Source: Vespa crabro | Lineage: Eukaryota > Arthropoda > Insecta > Hymenoptera > Vespidae | Direction of reading: 5' to 3' | Assembly: GCF_910589235.1 (NCBI RefSeq) | Contig: NC_060961.1 | Span: 2,645,001-2,709,000, forward strand | DNA length: 64,000 nucleotides | Shown here: positions 37,452-48,548 of the stretch, piece by piece | Position numbering within the stretch: position 1 is the stretch's first letter | Layout: the number at the start of each line of letters is the position of its first letter | Notes under the pieces: model-generated | Seen by the model: the letters and a program-made list of their open reading frames with translations, nothing else | Databases searched by the model: none | What the model was told of the DNA's origin: nothing | Translations under genes and position numbers: made by a program

Positions 37452-38085
37452 ATTATTATTATGTATACTGTTATTAGTAACATAAAGTAATAATTATATA
37501 TTATATGATGTTGAAGAATAAAACATGAAAAATATGTGTTCTAAAATAAATTTCATTATAGATTTAGAGAGAAAATAAGCGAACTGAAATTGAAATTGGC
37601 TGAAGCGGAAGATGATACTTCTTGCGCAGCTTTGAATCGTCTCAGAGCAAAATTACGAGAATTGATGAAGAATGGTGAAGAGGCGGACCGGCAGGTCGCG
37701 GATGTCGTCGAAAGGTCTATGGATACGATGGTTGATCTTTCGAAAGGCTGCGAGGAATTGAAGTTAGATAACGAACGACTTTACCGGTTATTGAAAGATC
37801 TCGGTATAAGTCCAGAGGAGATCGATGAATATCTGAAGAATCTTGCCGATGATCCTGCAATCTACAAAAGTAAGATTCCTATTGATTTTTCATTATTCTC
37901 GACGAATCAATTTTATGAAACTTCTGCTCGTTTTTTCTTTTTTTGCTTTCTTCTTCTTCTTTATTTTTTTTTCTTTTTCCTTTTTCTTCAAAGTTAGGAA
38001 AAATGTTTATTCTTTTTTTCTAGTTCAACAACGTTTTGATTCTATATTTAATTTGTCGAGTGAGATAAGAGATTCTGTTAAGTAG
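36547..38085 (+). CDS. Coiled-coil protein with cysteine-rich N-terminus (gene A)
   Basis: Four exons (36547-36802, 36978-37290, 37562-37869, 38024-38085) encode 312 residues in phase. The N-terminus has two cysteine clusters, CPCGC (residues 7-11) and CCCC (27-30), which could bind metal or be palmitoylated. The rest is mainly coiled coil, with NERLQNANEELKEKLKNLDE and LRAKLRELMKNGEEAD, and a helical end LGISPEEIDEYLKNLADDP. The segment VREKMKTLKEHFVAEKKQFR aligns with the N-terminus of gene C. The stop at 38083-38085 lies only 28 bp before the ATG of gene B; an alternative acceptor at 38070 would bypass this stop and fuse the two frames. No family recognised. Confidence 0.75.
36839..36869. 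repeat. (AT)n microsatellite in gene A intron 1
   Basis: An uninterrupted AT run of about 15 units inside the first intron of the coiled-coil gene A. Confidence 0.85.
37397..37461. repeat. (AT)n followed by (ATT)n in gene A intron 2
   Basis: About 25 AT units run directly into five ATT units. Confidence 0.85.
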
Positions 38086-38113
38086 TATTAAAAGAAACGA
38101 TAACGATAAGTCG

Positions 38114-41100
38114 ATGACGATGAGTTTCTACGATGACGTAGAAACGATCGAAGATTCACCCCAGAACAAGTTGCTGAATCTAGAAAAAAAACTGAAAGAT
38201 TGTGAGGAAGCTATGAAAGGTATGAGGGGACAGCTAGACGAAAAGAATACCATCCTTGAGTCTTTAACGAAAGAGTTAGACCAAGAGAGAAGAACTTCTA
38301 TCGCTTTTGCATCGGATCTCGATAAGGTTTCCGTAAGCTATAAGACTCTGATGGAAGAAGTAATTGCGGCAAAGACGGAACTTCAAAGAAAAGACGAAAA
38401 AGTAAGACCTTGTTATCTCTCAATCGTTTAACCAGATCTCCGATTATACATTATTAATCTCCTGGTGTAGTTTTAATTTTTCTTTTTCTTTTTTTTGTTT
38501 CTCTTTTATTTTTGTTTTATTTCTTATCTCATAAAATATATCTTGTATATTTAATAAGATTGATTATAATGAATTTCATGTTATTTCTTCAGATATCCAG
38601 TCTCATTCGTGAACTTCGACAATCGATGATTGATTTGAACGGTACGAATGATAATAATTAAGTTTTTGTTATGGACAAGGTTTAATCATTATCGTGATGT
38701 GTTTTATCTCGTTTCATTCTTATAGATTTGAATAAGGTGCAGAGAGAAATGGAGGAAGTTAAGCCTCAACTGTACAGTATCACAGTTGAGAGAGATGAAC
38801 TTTTGGATGAATTAGTGAAAACACGTGAGATCGTTGGAGAAAGAAATGACGAGATTATCAAGATCCTCGAATTGAAGGCAAAATCAGAAAAGGATTGCAT
38901 TGCAAAGTTGGCCGATATGCAGGAAAAAATGAATGCAAAATTGTCGGAGGAAACGAACCTGAAGAAGGATATCTCTGATTTAGAGAATGAACTTGTACGA
39001 CTTCGAGGCATGACACAAGATGTAGAAGAGCAACGGGCACTTAACGAGGAGTGTTCGAAGAAAATTAAAGATTTGGAAAATGAATTGACTTCATTAAAAA
39101 ATATCTTAAATAATTTGAACAATGAAAAAGATAATTTAATTTCGGAGTTAAATAATATGAAGCTCGAAGGGGACAATTTGAAGAAGCTACTTGCCGATGA
39201 AGAAAAATTGAAAAATGATCTTAGTAATAAACTCGATGCAATCGAAATAGAGATGGGAAACTTACGTAACGAAAATTTAAATCTCGCCAATCAATCGGAA
39301 GAATTACAAAGGGAGAAAGAGAGGAAAGAGAAAGTTGAGGAAGAAATTAAACGTTTTGAAAGTGAACTTGATTCAGCGAGGGCTCAGAAGGAGAAGGCTG
39401 AAAAGGAAAATGCAACATTAACCGAGGAACTCGCGAAACTCGGCGAAAAGAACGATAAATTAATAGCAGAAAACGAGTCACTCAAGAGAAAAATAGAAGA
39501 GCTCGATGGCGCACTCGAGGCGTTGAATAAATGTAAAGAGGAAAATAATAGTTTGAGAGGTAGGATAAACGAGTTGGAGTCTATAAATAATGCATCGAAG
39601 GAAGAGAGTGAACGAGCAAAGGCGGATGCTGAGAGGATAAAGAACGAGAGTATAGCAATGAAGGACGCTCTTGATAAAATGATAGAGGAGTTGGATAAAC
39701 TTAAAGATGAAAATGAACGGCTGAAAATGCAAAATGACGAGAATAGTCGGCTTAAGCCCGAACTAGAAAATTTGAGGTCTGCTAATGAGACTATCAGAAA
39801 AGAATCAGAGACATTAAAGGCAAAGCTGAACGAAACGTTGGATGAGTTAAACGCTGAGAAATTGGCGAGAAGTAACATTGAGAAAGAATTGATGGCATTG
39901 AAGAACGAGTTAAAGAATTTGCTCGATAAGATCGACAAATTGAAGGAAGAAAACGAAGCTCTCAAAGAAGAGAAGGAAGAGTTGAAGAAGACACTCTTGA
40001 AGTTTGATGATGACATGTCAAAATTGAAGAACGCCAATTGGGATTTGAATAAAGAAAACGAAACGTTAAAGGCTCGAATAGCCGATTTCGAGGCAAAGAT
40101 TATTAAATTGGAAGAAGAAATTGACCATTGGAAAACGGAGAATTGTAAAATCAATTTAAATGTTGAAAAGTTGAAAGGGAATTTAGAGAAAGCGATGAAA
40201 GACTTGGTCGAATGTCAGGTAATGATTCTCTTCGTTCCATTAATTTATATCAAAGAAAATGTGAATATATGCAACTTGGTTATGTTTTAGGTAGCTAAGA
40301 AATTATTGGAACAACGAGTTTTTGAATTGGAGGAGGAAAATTCGAAAGTTCAGAAATACAATGCAGACATACTGTCCAACCTGGATCATCTAAAGAAGTC
40401 TCATGAACTCGACGAATCATCGAAAGAAGAATGCTTAAAGGATCTCAATAACACAAGGGAGGAGAATAATAGTTTGAAGGATGAATTAACGGCATTGAAG
40501 GCCGAATTATTGAAACTTAGAGATGAGAACAAAGATCTGAAAATTTCGCTCGCAGATACTATGAAACGGTTGACGTCGGCCGAAGCTGAAATAGAACAGC
40601 AAAAGGCTGAGATATCAACATTGAGAACTGAGAATACTTCGATGAAAGGGGAAGTTGAGAGATTGAAGGCCGAGAAGGAGAAATTCTCGGGAGAAGCAGC
40701 CAAGTTAGGAGCGGATTTGGCGAGGTTGCAAAACGAGAACGACAACCTAAAGATCGGCCAACAGAAGCTAGAGGAAGATTACGGTAAACTTCGAGGTCAC
40801 GGAGATGGGCAAAAGATCGAGATCGATAAACTGAAGTCCGAGTTAGCTGAGGAAAGATCGAACATTGATAAACTGAAAACAGACTTATCTTCTTGTCGGA
40901 AAGAAAACGATGAAATAATGACAGAGTTAAAAAGGTTAAAAGAAGAGAATGAAAAGTTGAAGAGTCAATTGGAATCAGGTAAACAAATTTTATTAGACAC
41001 GGAAAGTAAATTGCAGAATATAGAAAAGAAGATATCGGAGATGGAAAAAGAGAAAGTTAGTTTTCTCGATGAGTTGAAAGATCTAAGATCGCAGATCAAT

Positions 41101-44100
41101 AAACTCGAAGGACAATTGGAGAACGAAAAAAATGCTAAAGAATCTGCAATAAAAGATTCTCTAGCTTGCAAGGAAGAATTGGCTGCATTGAAGGAAGAAT
41201 TGGCCAAACTGCGTGCCGAAACGGGAAAATTGCAAGCTGAAGCGGACACATTGAAAGCCCGTGCAGCCGATGAGATTAAGCTGCTCGAAAGTAAACTTCA
41301 AAAAGAAGCAGATTTGAAATTGGACAATGAGAAATTGAAGAAAGATCTTGCAGAGTGTAACAAGATGAAGGATGCTGCGTTGAAGGAAATAGAAACTCTA
41401 CGAGGTCTCGTTGCTGAACTGGAGAAAAAATTAGATCAATGTCAAAAGGATACGGAACAATTAAGATCGGACAACGATAGATTAAAGAATGATATTAGTA
41501 AGACACGTGAAGATCTTAAAGCATTGGATACGATTAATCTTCAATTGAAGAAAAAGATGGCGGATGATTTAGATGCTTCGAAAAAAGAGATAGATCAATT
41601 GATATTGAAGTCGAGGTTAGAGTTAGATACTCTAAGTAAAAAAGGTCAGTTCTTATCTATACCAGGTTTATTACTAAAGTTATTTAAAGTTTTTCTTTCT
41701 TTCTTTCCCTCTCCTTTCTCTCTCTCTCTCTCTCTCTTTGTCTTTTTCTCTTGATCTTCAATAAATTTTGAACATTTCGATGTAAGAATTAAGTAAAGTA
41801 ATAGATTGATATTATTTAATTTCATTGTTTAATTTAATAAAAGATAAACCGATGATTTTAGATGATAGTGATTTTACAATCCCAATCAAGGCGTTGAAGG
41901 AAAAAATAGAACAGCAGAATAACGGTAAGAGACGTTCAAAGTTCAAATAGATATTTTCCTAGTATGTAAGAATTTTAACGAGCCGAACGATAATGATCAC
42001 GAAGTATTCGAAACTTTTAATTGGCGACGAGTTTGATGCTTCTGAATAAGTCTGTGGCTTTGCGAAGTTAGAAACGACAGATGCACAAATACAACTTCCA
42101 GGAAATAATGTCGATCTGTAGCAGTTTTCGAGAGAATGTTCTAAAGTCACGATTTCGAGTTCGAATTTCAATTACTGTAATTGAATCAAATTTAATTCCA
42201 ACTTAAAATTCATATTCTTAATTGATAGTAAAGTTACTTATATATTTCCCATATCTATTTTTCTCTTGGGAATCAAAAGAAAAACATAAATTCATTAAAA
42301 ATGTTTCCAAGTGTTCCATTGTTTTCTTAAATGACGATTTAACGATAAAAATCAACAATAAAATCAATTCTTTGTTCTTATAAATCGACTTATTCGAGTA
42401 GGTGTGAACCGTTTGAGGGATTACATTATGTTTTTACTTGGAAAAATGGAAGAAAAGCCGAAAATGGTTTCGTTCTTCGAAGAAGAGGACGATGATTTCG
42501 TTCGAAGATTAATTCCACCTTTCGATGGATTAATTCCGATTTCTCATGAACTCTCCAATAATATTTATCGTGCTGAAATCGAAATACAGGAATTGGATGA
42601 TTTACGAAAACCTACGAGAGAGGATGATGTTTTGGAAGAGGTTAGTGAAACGTCGACAAATATAATTCATAATTTTTCCCTCTGTCGTAATTATTCTCTC
42701 AAGAGATGTAAATACTCATTTAAATGTTTACCGATATTTTATAATCAAAAGTTTGATATTGCAAAAGAAGTCTTTAAATTAATTGCTGTTATTGTTCTTC
42801 TGTTCGTATTCGCGAAGGTTTCAATATATCAAACAAATACTTTATTTAAAGTTTGAACATCAAATCTTTTAAAATATGTATTGTAGCAATGGAATGTTTA
42901 TTTTTTGCGTATGACCTTGAGATAGAGAAAAAAGAAAAAAAAAAAGAATAAAGAAATTTCATCATGTGTATTTAACAATTTTAATTTTGAGGAATTCGAT
43001 ATATGTACATTTATTAATATTTTATGTTGTAAATCAGTCATTTTGATAGCCTTTAATTTTCTACTTGTAGGTAGCGCGTTTGCATATCCATTCTTATAGC
43101 ATGGTATCAGAAGCTTTGTTTACGAAATGACGTTTAACATTACCAGGCATAGAACACAAATCGTGTAATTACAGTTATTAATTAGTTCGTGCAGATCCAA
43201 GCGCTTGGCACTTTCTGACGCTGATGTGTCGCCATCAAGCCGTAATAATAACGTGCAGTTCAGAAATATCTATTATTATGTGATATATATATATATATAT
43301 ATATCGTCTATGTCTACTGTAAATTTTTATAATTTTATTTTTCTAATGTTGAAAAATGAAAACTTATTATAATAATCATTTAGAAATTAATGGAAGACGA
43401 ATTGCTCGAAGAGGAAGAGAAGCCTCCGCTCGATGTCGATGATTGGTTAAAAGTTAGTATACATATTAGAAATAAGATTAAAATAATAATTATTGAATAT
43501 TTAACTCTCTATAATCTGTATGTGTATGTGTGTGGATGTATGTATGTGTATATGCTATATATGCTATAGACATATTAAAGATGTATCTTTATATTTGAAA
43601 TTTTATTTTATTTTATCGCTAATAATTTAATTGTTATTCCATATTTGAAATTTCTAATGTTTCTGAAGCAAAAGTTATAGTATAGTATAATTTTATATTA
43701 ATATTAGTAATAATGTTATTTCCACATTATATTAATATTTGTTTAAATACAAAAAAACAATTGGTTTATAGAGAGTTAATGTAATAGAAATAAAAAATAT
43801 GTAATGATAAATCATACTTTTTATATGGATTATATTAAATAACCAAATTCATTATACCAAGCTATTCTTTAAATGTAAATTTTAATTAATTAAAAGTTAA
43901 TGGAAAAGTGTAAGTGTAAGTAAAAAATAAAATTTCTTTTCAGTCATTAACACTAACAGAAATGGCGGATCTTCACGATAAAATTTGTTTGCTAACGTCA
44001 AGTATGGTTCGAGACGATCGCGATGCACCAACCTGCATTACAGCTTTTATCGGTCCTTTTCCCGGACAAAGTCCTTCTCAAGAAGATTACGATGTTTTGA

Positions 44101-44303
44101 ACAAAAGAATTGCAGCGCTACAAAGGCAAATAACCGAGAAACAAATGGAGGCGTCTTGGAAGCTGCAGGAATTAAAGAGGGCTCTTCGTTTCGAGCAGGC
44201 GAATCTTATACGAATATCCGACGAAATGAATTTAGAGAGAAAACGAAATCTGGCTCTTCAGCTTACTATGGACGATGGGATTCTGACTTCGGACGAAAAT
44301 TAG
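38114..44303 (+). CDS. Very long coiled-coil protein (gene B), function unknown
   Basis: Eight exons (38114-38401, 38593-38641, 38726-40218, 40291-41644, 41862-41924, 42402-42640, 43384-43452, 43944-44303) encode 1304 residues with all phases matching. Residues of exons 1-4 are an almost continuous Glu/Lys/Leu/Asn coiled coil of over 1000 residues. The C-terminal quarter is different: an acidic region (FFEEEDDDFVRRLIPPFDGL, then LEEEEKPPLDVDDWLK) and a last exon with HDKICLLTSSMVRDD and ITAFIGPFPGQSPSQEDYD, then a final short coil. There is no signal peptide. Gene A ends 28 bp upstream and its frame may be joined. AATAAA lies at 44373. The acidic and last exons are the best parts for homology searching, because the coil will match any coiled coil. 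Confidence 0.85.
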
Positions 44304-44372
44304 AACATATTTATGTTCAGTGTATTGTTGTTAATATTTGTGCCATTGTAATCACCGGTATGATTTCGATCA

Positions 44373-44378
44373 AATAAA
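44373..44378 (+). terminator. Polyadenylation signal of coiled-coil gene B
   Basis: AATAAA 70 nt after the stop codon. Confidence 0.55.
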
Positions 44379-44508
44379 TATCATATATCTTTCGAAATAA
44401 TTACATTGACGTAATTATTTTGATATATAATATAACATTACCGAAATAATATTCTGTCTGTTTTATTTAAAATATCATTTTTCTTTTTTTTTTAAATTAA
44501 AAATAAAA

Positions 44509-44513
<5 letters not shown>

Positions 44514-44559
<46 letters not shown>
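44514..44559. repeat. (GA)n microsatellite
   Basis: About 22 GA units directly downstream of gene B. A (CT)n tract at 44715-44766 makes an inverted pair with it. Confidence 0.9.
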
Positions 44560-44561
<2 letters not shown>

Positions 44562-44714
44562 CTACCTAATATTCTATACTCTAATAACAAGACTAATTAT
44601 TTTTAAATAAAATAGAAATATTTTAAATAAAACATATACAGAATTTTTTCGTTTCGAATAATATGTACATTTTATTTGAATTGAAGATAAAATGTCTATT
44701 TTTAGAAAAACAAT

Positions 44715-44766
44715 TTCTCTCTCTCTCTCTCTCTTTCTCTGTCTCTTTCTCTTTCTCTCTCTCTTT
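44715..44766. repeat. (CT)n tract with TTT interruptions
   Basis: A pyrimidine-only tract for about 50 bases apart from one G, the inverted partner of the GA run at 44514-44559. Confidence 0.85.
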
Positions 44767-45848
44767 TTCTTCATCAAGTAGTTTCGCAAAGATTACGAAA
44801 AACCTATCATGAAAGTCCGATTTAGTACTTCATGCGATTGTGGCTTTCGATTTCGGAAGAGGAGGTTGCGAGAGATTCGATCGCGATTAATTCAATTGCA
44901 TTGGACTTTGGTGGCTGGGTGTGGACGGAAACGAGACTGGATACGAGAGTGGTAGTAGGCACATCGACGATGCTTTCGTAGTGCGTTGTTCTGCACAATT
45001 GGAAGCCGACCGACAAAGAGTAAACATATAATCGAAATACGCCAATGGATCAAATGTTAAATGTATTGTTGTTGGGATTCGTTTAACTGATGTTTCAATC
45101 ATTTTGAAATCGAAACAGTCTTCATGAAATTTATTTGAGGATTTTCGATTACGAATACGAATCTTATTATTACTTTAATTCCCTCTTCAAATCGTCATTC
45201 ATTTATAATAATCTTTGATACGATAAAAAAAAAATATATATATATATAATGTGTAAATACAATTTTCTCTTAGATATGACAAATATTAATACATATTAAA
45301 TTTATCAAAAAGTCTTATCAATTTTGCAGTGGACGATTATTTTTATATCTTTTTATAATTTTTTTTTTTTTTTTTTTTTATTTCTTAAACATCACTTTTT
45401 ACGAACATCGGCGAATACAACGTTTTCTCCATTTTCATAGTTTCACAGATAATCTATTTTATTTCCGCAACAGTCTTTTTTTTTCGCTTGCGTAGAAGAA
45501 AAAAGTATACGATAACGTAGATGAATTTTATCGGTTTCCATTTTTTCTTCATAATAAAAAATGATATTACGTTGTTACTTAAGATAATTTTTTAGATTAA
45601 GATAAAATCATTTCTTAAATTTATCAAGTTTTGTAAAAAAAAAAAAAAAAAAGACTATTAATACGCAGTAACTTATACTTATTTACAATACGATAAACTT
45701 TTGCAAAGATCTTCTAATATCAAGTTGATCCCATTCTTCGACGTTTCTATTAGCTTCAAAAGAACACACTGGGATATCAAACGGGATGACTGTAGTTATA
45801 ACAAACTTCAATGCCGTCTTTTCATAACATTATCTTAACTTAGCTCTT

Positions 45849-45851
<3 letters not shown>

Positions 45852-45882
<31 letters not shown>
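45852..45882. repeat. (CT)n microsatellite
   Basis: About 15 CT units. A GA tract at 46302-46331 lies about 420 bp downstream. Confidence 0.85.
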
Positions 45883-45887
<5 letters not shown>

Positions 45888-46299
45888 CTCTCTCTTTCCT
45901 TTCTCTCCCTCTTTCGAAGTTACAATACTAACTTGGTGCACTCCTAGTTACGTCGTTCGTTCCAGGCTCGCTCGTGCGAGCTTTTGTAAGCGGCGAAAGC
46001 CGGATAGTCGAGGGTAATGAAAACAGGTCACGTTATGCGCCTCTTTGTGAGCGCACTGGGCGAATGCCAATGTTAACAGTCGATGGGGTATTCGGTGCGG
46101 TTCGAGCGTTCTTCGCGATACAGCGGCACGCCACGACAGTGAGCGTGATAACAAGGAAAGATCCAGGATTAAATAGGAAAGGCTATCAGGAAACCGGTCG
46201 ATTTCGTTATTTTGCTCTGATCAAACGTTCTTTTTACTTACGTTCACAAAAAAATCAACGATTGATCACATTCGATTGCTTAATTTCGCTTTCTCATTT

Positions 46300-46301
<2 letters not shown>

Positions 46302-46331
<30 letters not shown>
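46302..46331. repeat. (GA)n microsatellite
   Basis: About 15 GA units just before the diverged tandem repeat at 46376. Confidence 0.85.
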
Positions 46332-46336
<5 letters not shown>

Positions 46337-46375
46337 AGAGAAACAAAAAGAAAATAAACAGTACGTTTATTATTT

Positions 46376-46985
46376 AAAGGAAATTAGAAAATGATTAACC
46401 TCTTTTGAAAAGAATTTAATTTTAATTTTAATTTTATTTTTACTTTAATAACATTAAAGAAAAATTGGTTGTAATAGTTAAAGTAATAGATATTCATTAT
46501 TATTTTATTATTCGTTAATGATATTATATTCATTAGTTTATTATTAATGTTAATTAAAAGGGGATCAAAAAGGATCTGATTTGACACTATGCTTTATCTT
46601 TAATAATATTAAGAAAAGGTATTAAAAATACTTTAGGGAAAGGAAGGAGTATTCATTATTATTTTATTATTCGTTAGTTAAATTATATACATTATTTCAT
46701 TATTAAAAGGGAAATTAAAAATTGATTAAGATGATTTTAATTTGATCTGATTTTTTGTTTTTTTCTTTTTTTTTTTTTTTTTGTTTTTCTTTAATAACGT
46801 TAAAAAGAAAAGTTCTCAGTACTCGAACGAATATTCTTTATTATTTCATTATTCTTTATTTATATTCATTAGTTCATTATTAAAGGGAATTATAAAGTTA
46901 TAAGTTGCGTTAGTTTAGAACGGACCGAACTTGATTTTATTTTCTTTTATAATAACATTAACAAATGTTCGTTATACTTGAAAAA
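46376..46985. repeat. Diverged tandem repeat, period about 155-190 bp
   Basis: A set of landmarks recurs in the same order. CTTTAATAA followed by a TTAA word occurs near 46443, 46598, 46789 and 46946. TATTCATTATTATTTTATTA begins at 46491 and 46650, with a degenerate copy near 46832. Each is followed by a CATTA-TTATTAA-AAGGG block. The array contains 3.5-4 degenerate units. It is AT-rich and noncoding, like a small satellite or tandemly amplified element. Confidence 0.75.
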
Positions 46986-47466
46986 TCATGTTTTACATGC
47001 TACAAAATTCGTATTCTTTCTCTTCCTTCTTTTTATATAATTACGAGATATCACGTAACGTGTGTTATATAAAATTTATTTTTTTCGATGGTATTGTATT
47101 AATTATATACGGCTTTTGTATTTTTCTTTCATTCATTTTACAAATGTTGTTTATTATTTTAAAAACAATTAATTTCTTTATTTGACCTTTGTAGGTTTCT
47201 TTTAATAATCATCTTCATAAATTAATAACTGTAAATTATAGGGTTTCATATAGAAGTGTCAATATCGTGATTTGTTACGTATATGAGTAAGAACAATAAT
47301 TAATGATTAACCGGAAACAACAATGAGTAAGATTCTATCGCGTTAACGTGAATCAACATTTCGTGTCAAGTCCTTTTTCCTTTTTAATGAAATATCTGAT
47401 TATATAATGGATTATGGTAGCATGAATGTCAGTAGTTGCTGTGAGATAGTCGTGACAAGTGTAATA

Positions 47467-48548
47467 ATGGACAGGCAAATGTTACTTCTACTAATTGGAT
47501 TGTGTACACTTCGATCGGTATTAGGACAGGTAAAAATTTTTGTCTTGTTTTAATATAATTTACGAAAATATTCGAGAAAAAATTTTTAAACGAATATAAA
47601 AAAGTATATAAAATAATAAATATAAAAGTGAGAAAAATATAATAAAGATATTTATATATATTATATATAATTATTCTAAGTTTATTAAAAATTTCATAAA
47701 GAATTTGTTTATTCTTCGAAAAATAAGGATAAAATGAAAAATAATTTCTTTTGTTTGCAGTCCGATTTACAGATTATAATCGATAACATTGATTTAAAAG
47801 TAAATGAGGAATACATTCAAAGTTGTAAAGTAGAACCTTGCGAGACCAGCGACATGGTACCCACATTAACTATCGACTGTCAATTTATTAAGGAAGTACC
47901 TGAAGAAGCTATAGTAAGAATGTTAAAACTATTCAAATTTATTAAATATCATAGTAAAAAAATAGATCTATAATTTAAGAGAATATATAGGATAATTGCG
48001 GGTACGCAAAATTTTTATTAATGCTATTTACATATATTTGAATATATACAATGACAATCTTTTTCATTTAATTACATTTTTTAATATATGCTATTGTTTA
48101 ACATGTTTTAGTTACACCTTGTCTTATATGGAATGAATAATGGCGAGCCTACTGATCCAACTGGTATTGATATAGAAATGAGTTCGTGCCAAATGGTAAA
48201 CGATACTATAATTATGGGTCCGATTTTAAAGGCGATGAAGATGTCCTCAAAATGTCCATTACCACCGGTAAATCAATTTCTTTTTATTTTGGATCTTTTG
48301 AATCGATAATTTTTAATATGTTTATTAATGAATTGAAATGATTAATCCAAGAATTATTATTAACCAATATTAATTTATTAATCATGACTTTTTTAATATT
48401 TCAGACACATATGCTTCTGGATTGTTTTGTTCTACCGATGGACGAGTTTCCTGATTATTTTCCATCTGGAGAATACATTTTCAATATTGTTCTCTATCAT
48501 AAAATTGTTAATCTGTTTGTAATGGATGTGTATTTGACTTTATATTGA
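47467..48548 (+). CDS. Secreted DUF1091/ML-like protein
   Basis: Four exons (47467-47529, 47761-47913, 48112-48267, 48405-48548) encode 171 residues. The first exon is a signal peptide, MDRQMLLLLIGLCTLRSVLG. In-frame ATGs further upstream (47401 and 47422 areas) would extend it but would bury the signal. The mature protein carries paired cysteines (CKVEPC; CQFI; SSCQM; SKCPLPP; LDCFVLP) and the pattern GIDIEMSSCQM...CPLPP...FPSGEYIFNIVLYH. That pattern resembles the insect DUF1091 family, a relative of MD-2-type lipid-recognition folds. Such proteins are secreted, and many are expressed in chemosensory cells. The hydrophobic C-terminus ends VMDVYLTLY. The family call rests on remembered pattern only; NPC2 is the main alternative but its motifs do not fit. 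Confidence 0.7.

Larger units (their letters stand above)
44304..47466. other. 3.2 kb noncoding interval with GC island and satellites
   Basis: After the 3' UTR of gene B there is no supported gene. 44840-45110 and 45930-46200 are less AT-rich; the latter contains an inverted GCTCGCTC/GAGCGAGC-like block near 45965 and could be a promoter. GA/CT tracts lie at 44514-44559, 44715-44766, 45852-45882 and 46302-46331. A diverged tandem repeat occupies 46376-46985. Confidence 0.5.

Noticed and set aside
38766..40154. Long minus-strand open frames (174 and 256 codons) opposite gene B
   Set aside because: They are the antisense shadow of Glu/Lys-rich coiled-coil codons, giving Ser/Phe/Leu-rich low-complexity protein. 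The plus strand has matched splice phases and family-like composition.
31085..44303. Could the coiled-coil cluster be hymenopteran silk fibroins?
   Set aside because: Silk fibroins of bees and ants are shorter, Ala/Ser-rich and have signal peptides. These proteins are Glu/Lys/Leu/Asn-rich and lack a signal peptide.
47467..48548. NPC2 as identity of the small secreted gene
   Set aside because: Exon number and signal peptide fit, but the cysteine spacing and the GEY motif fit DUF1091 better.
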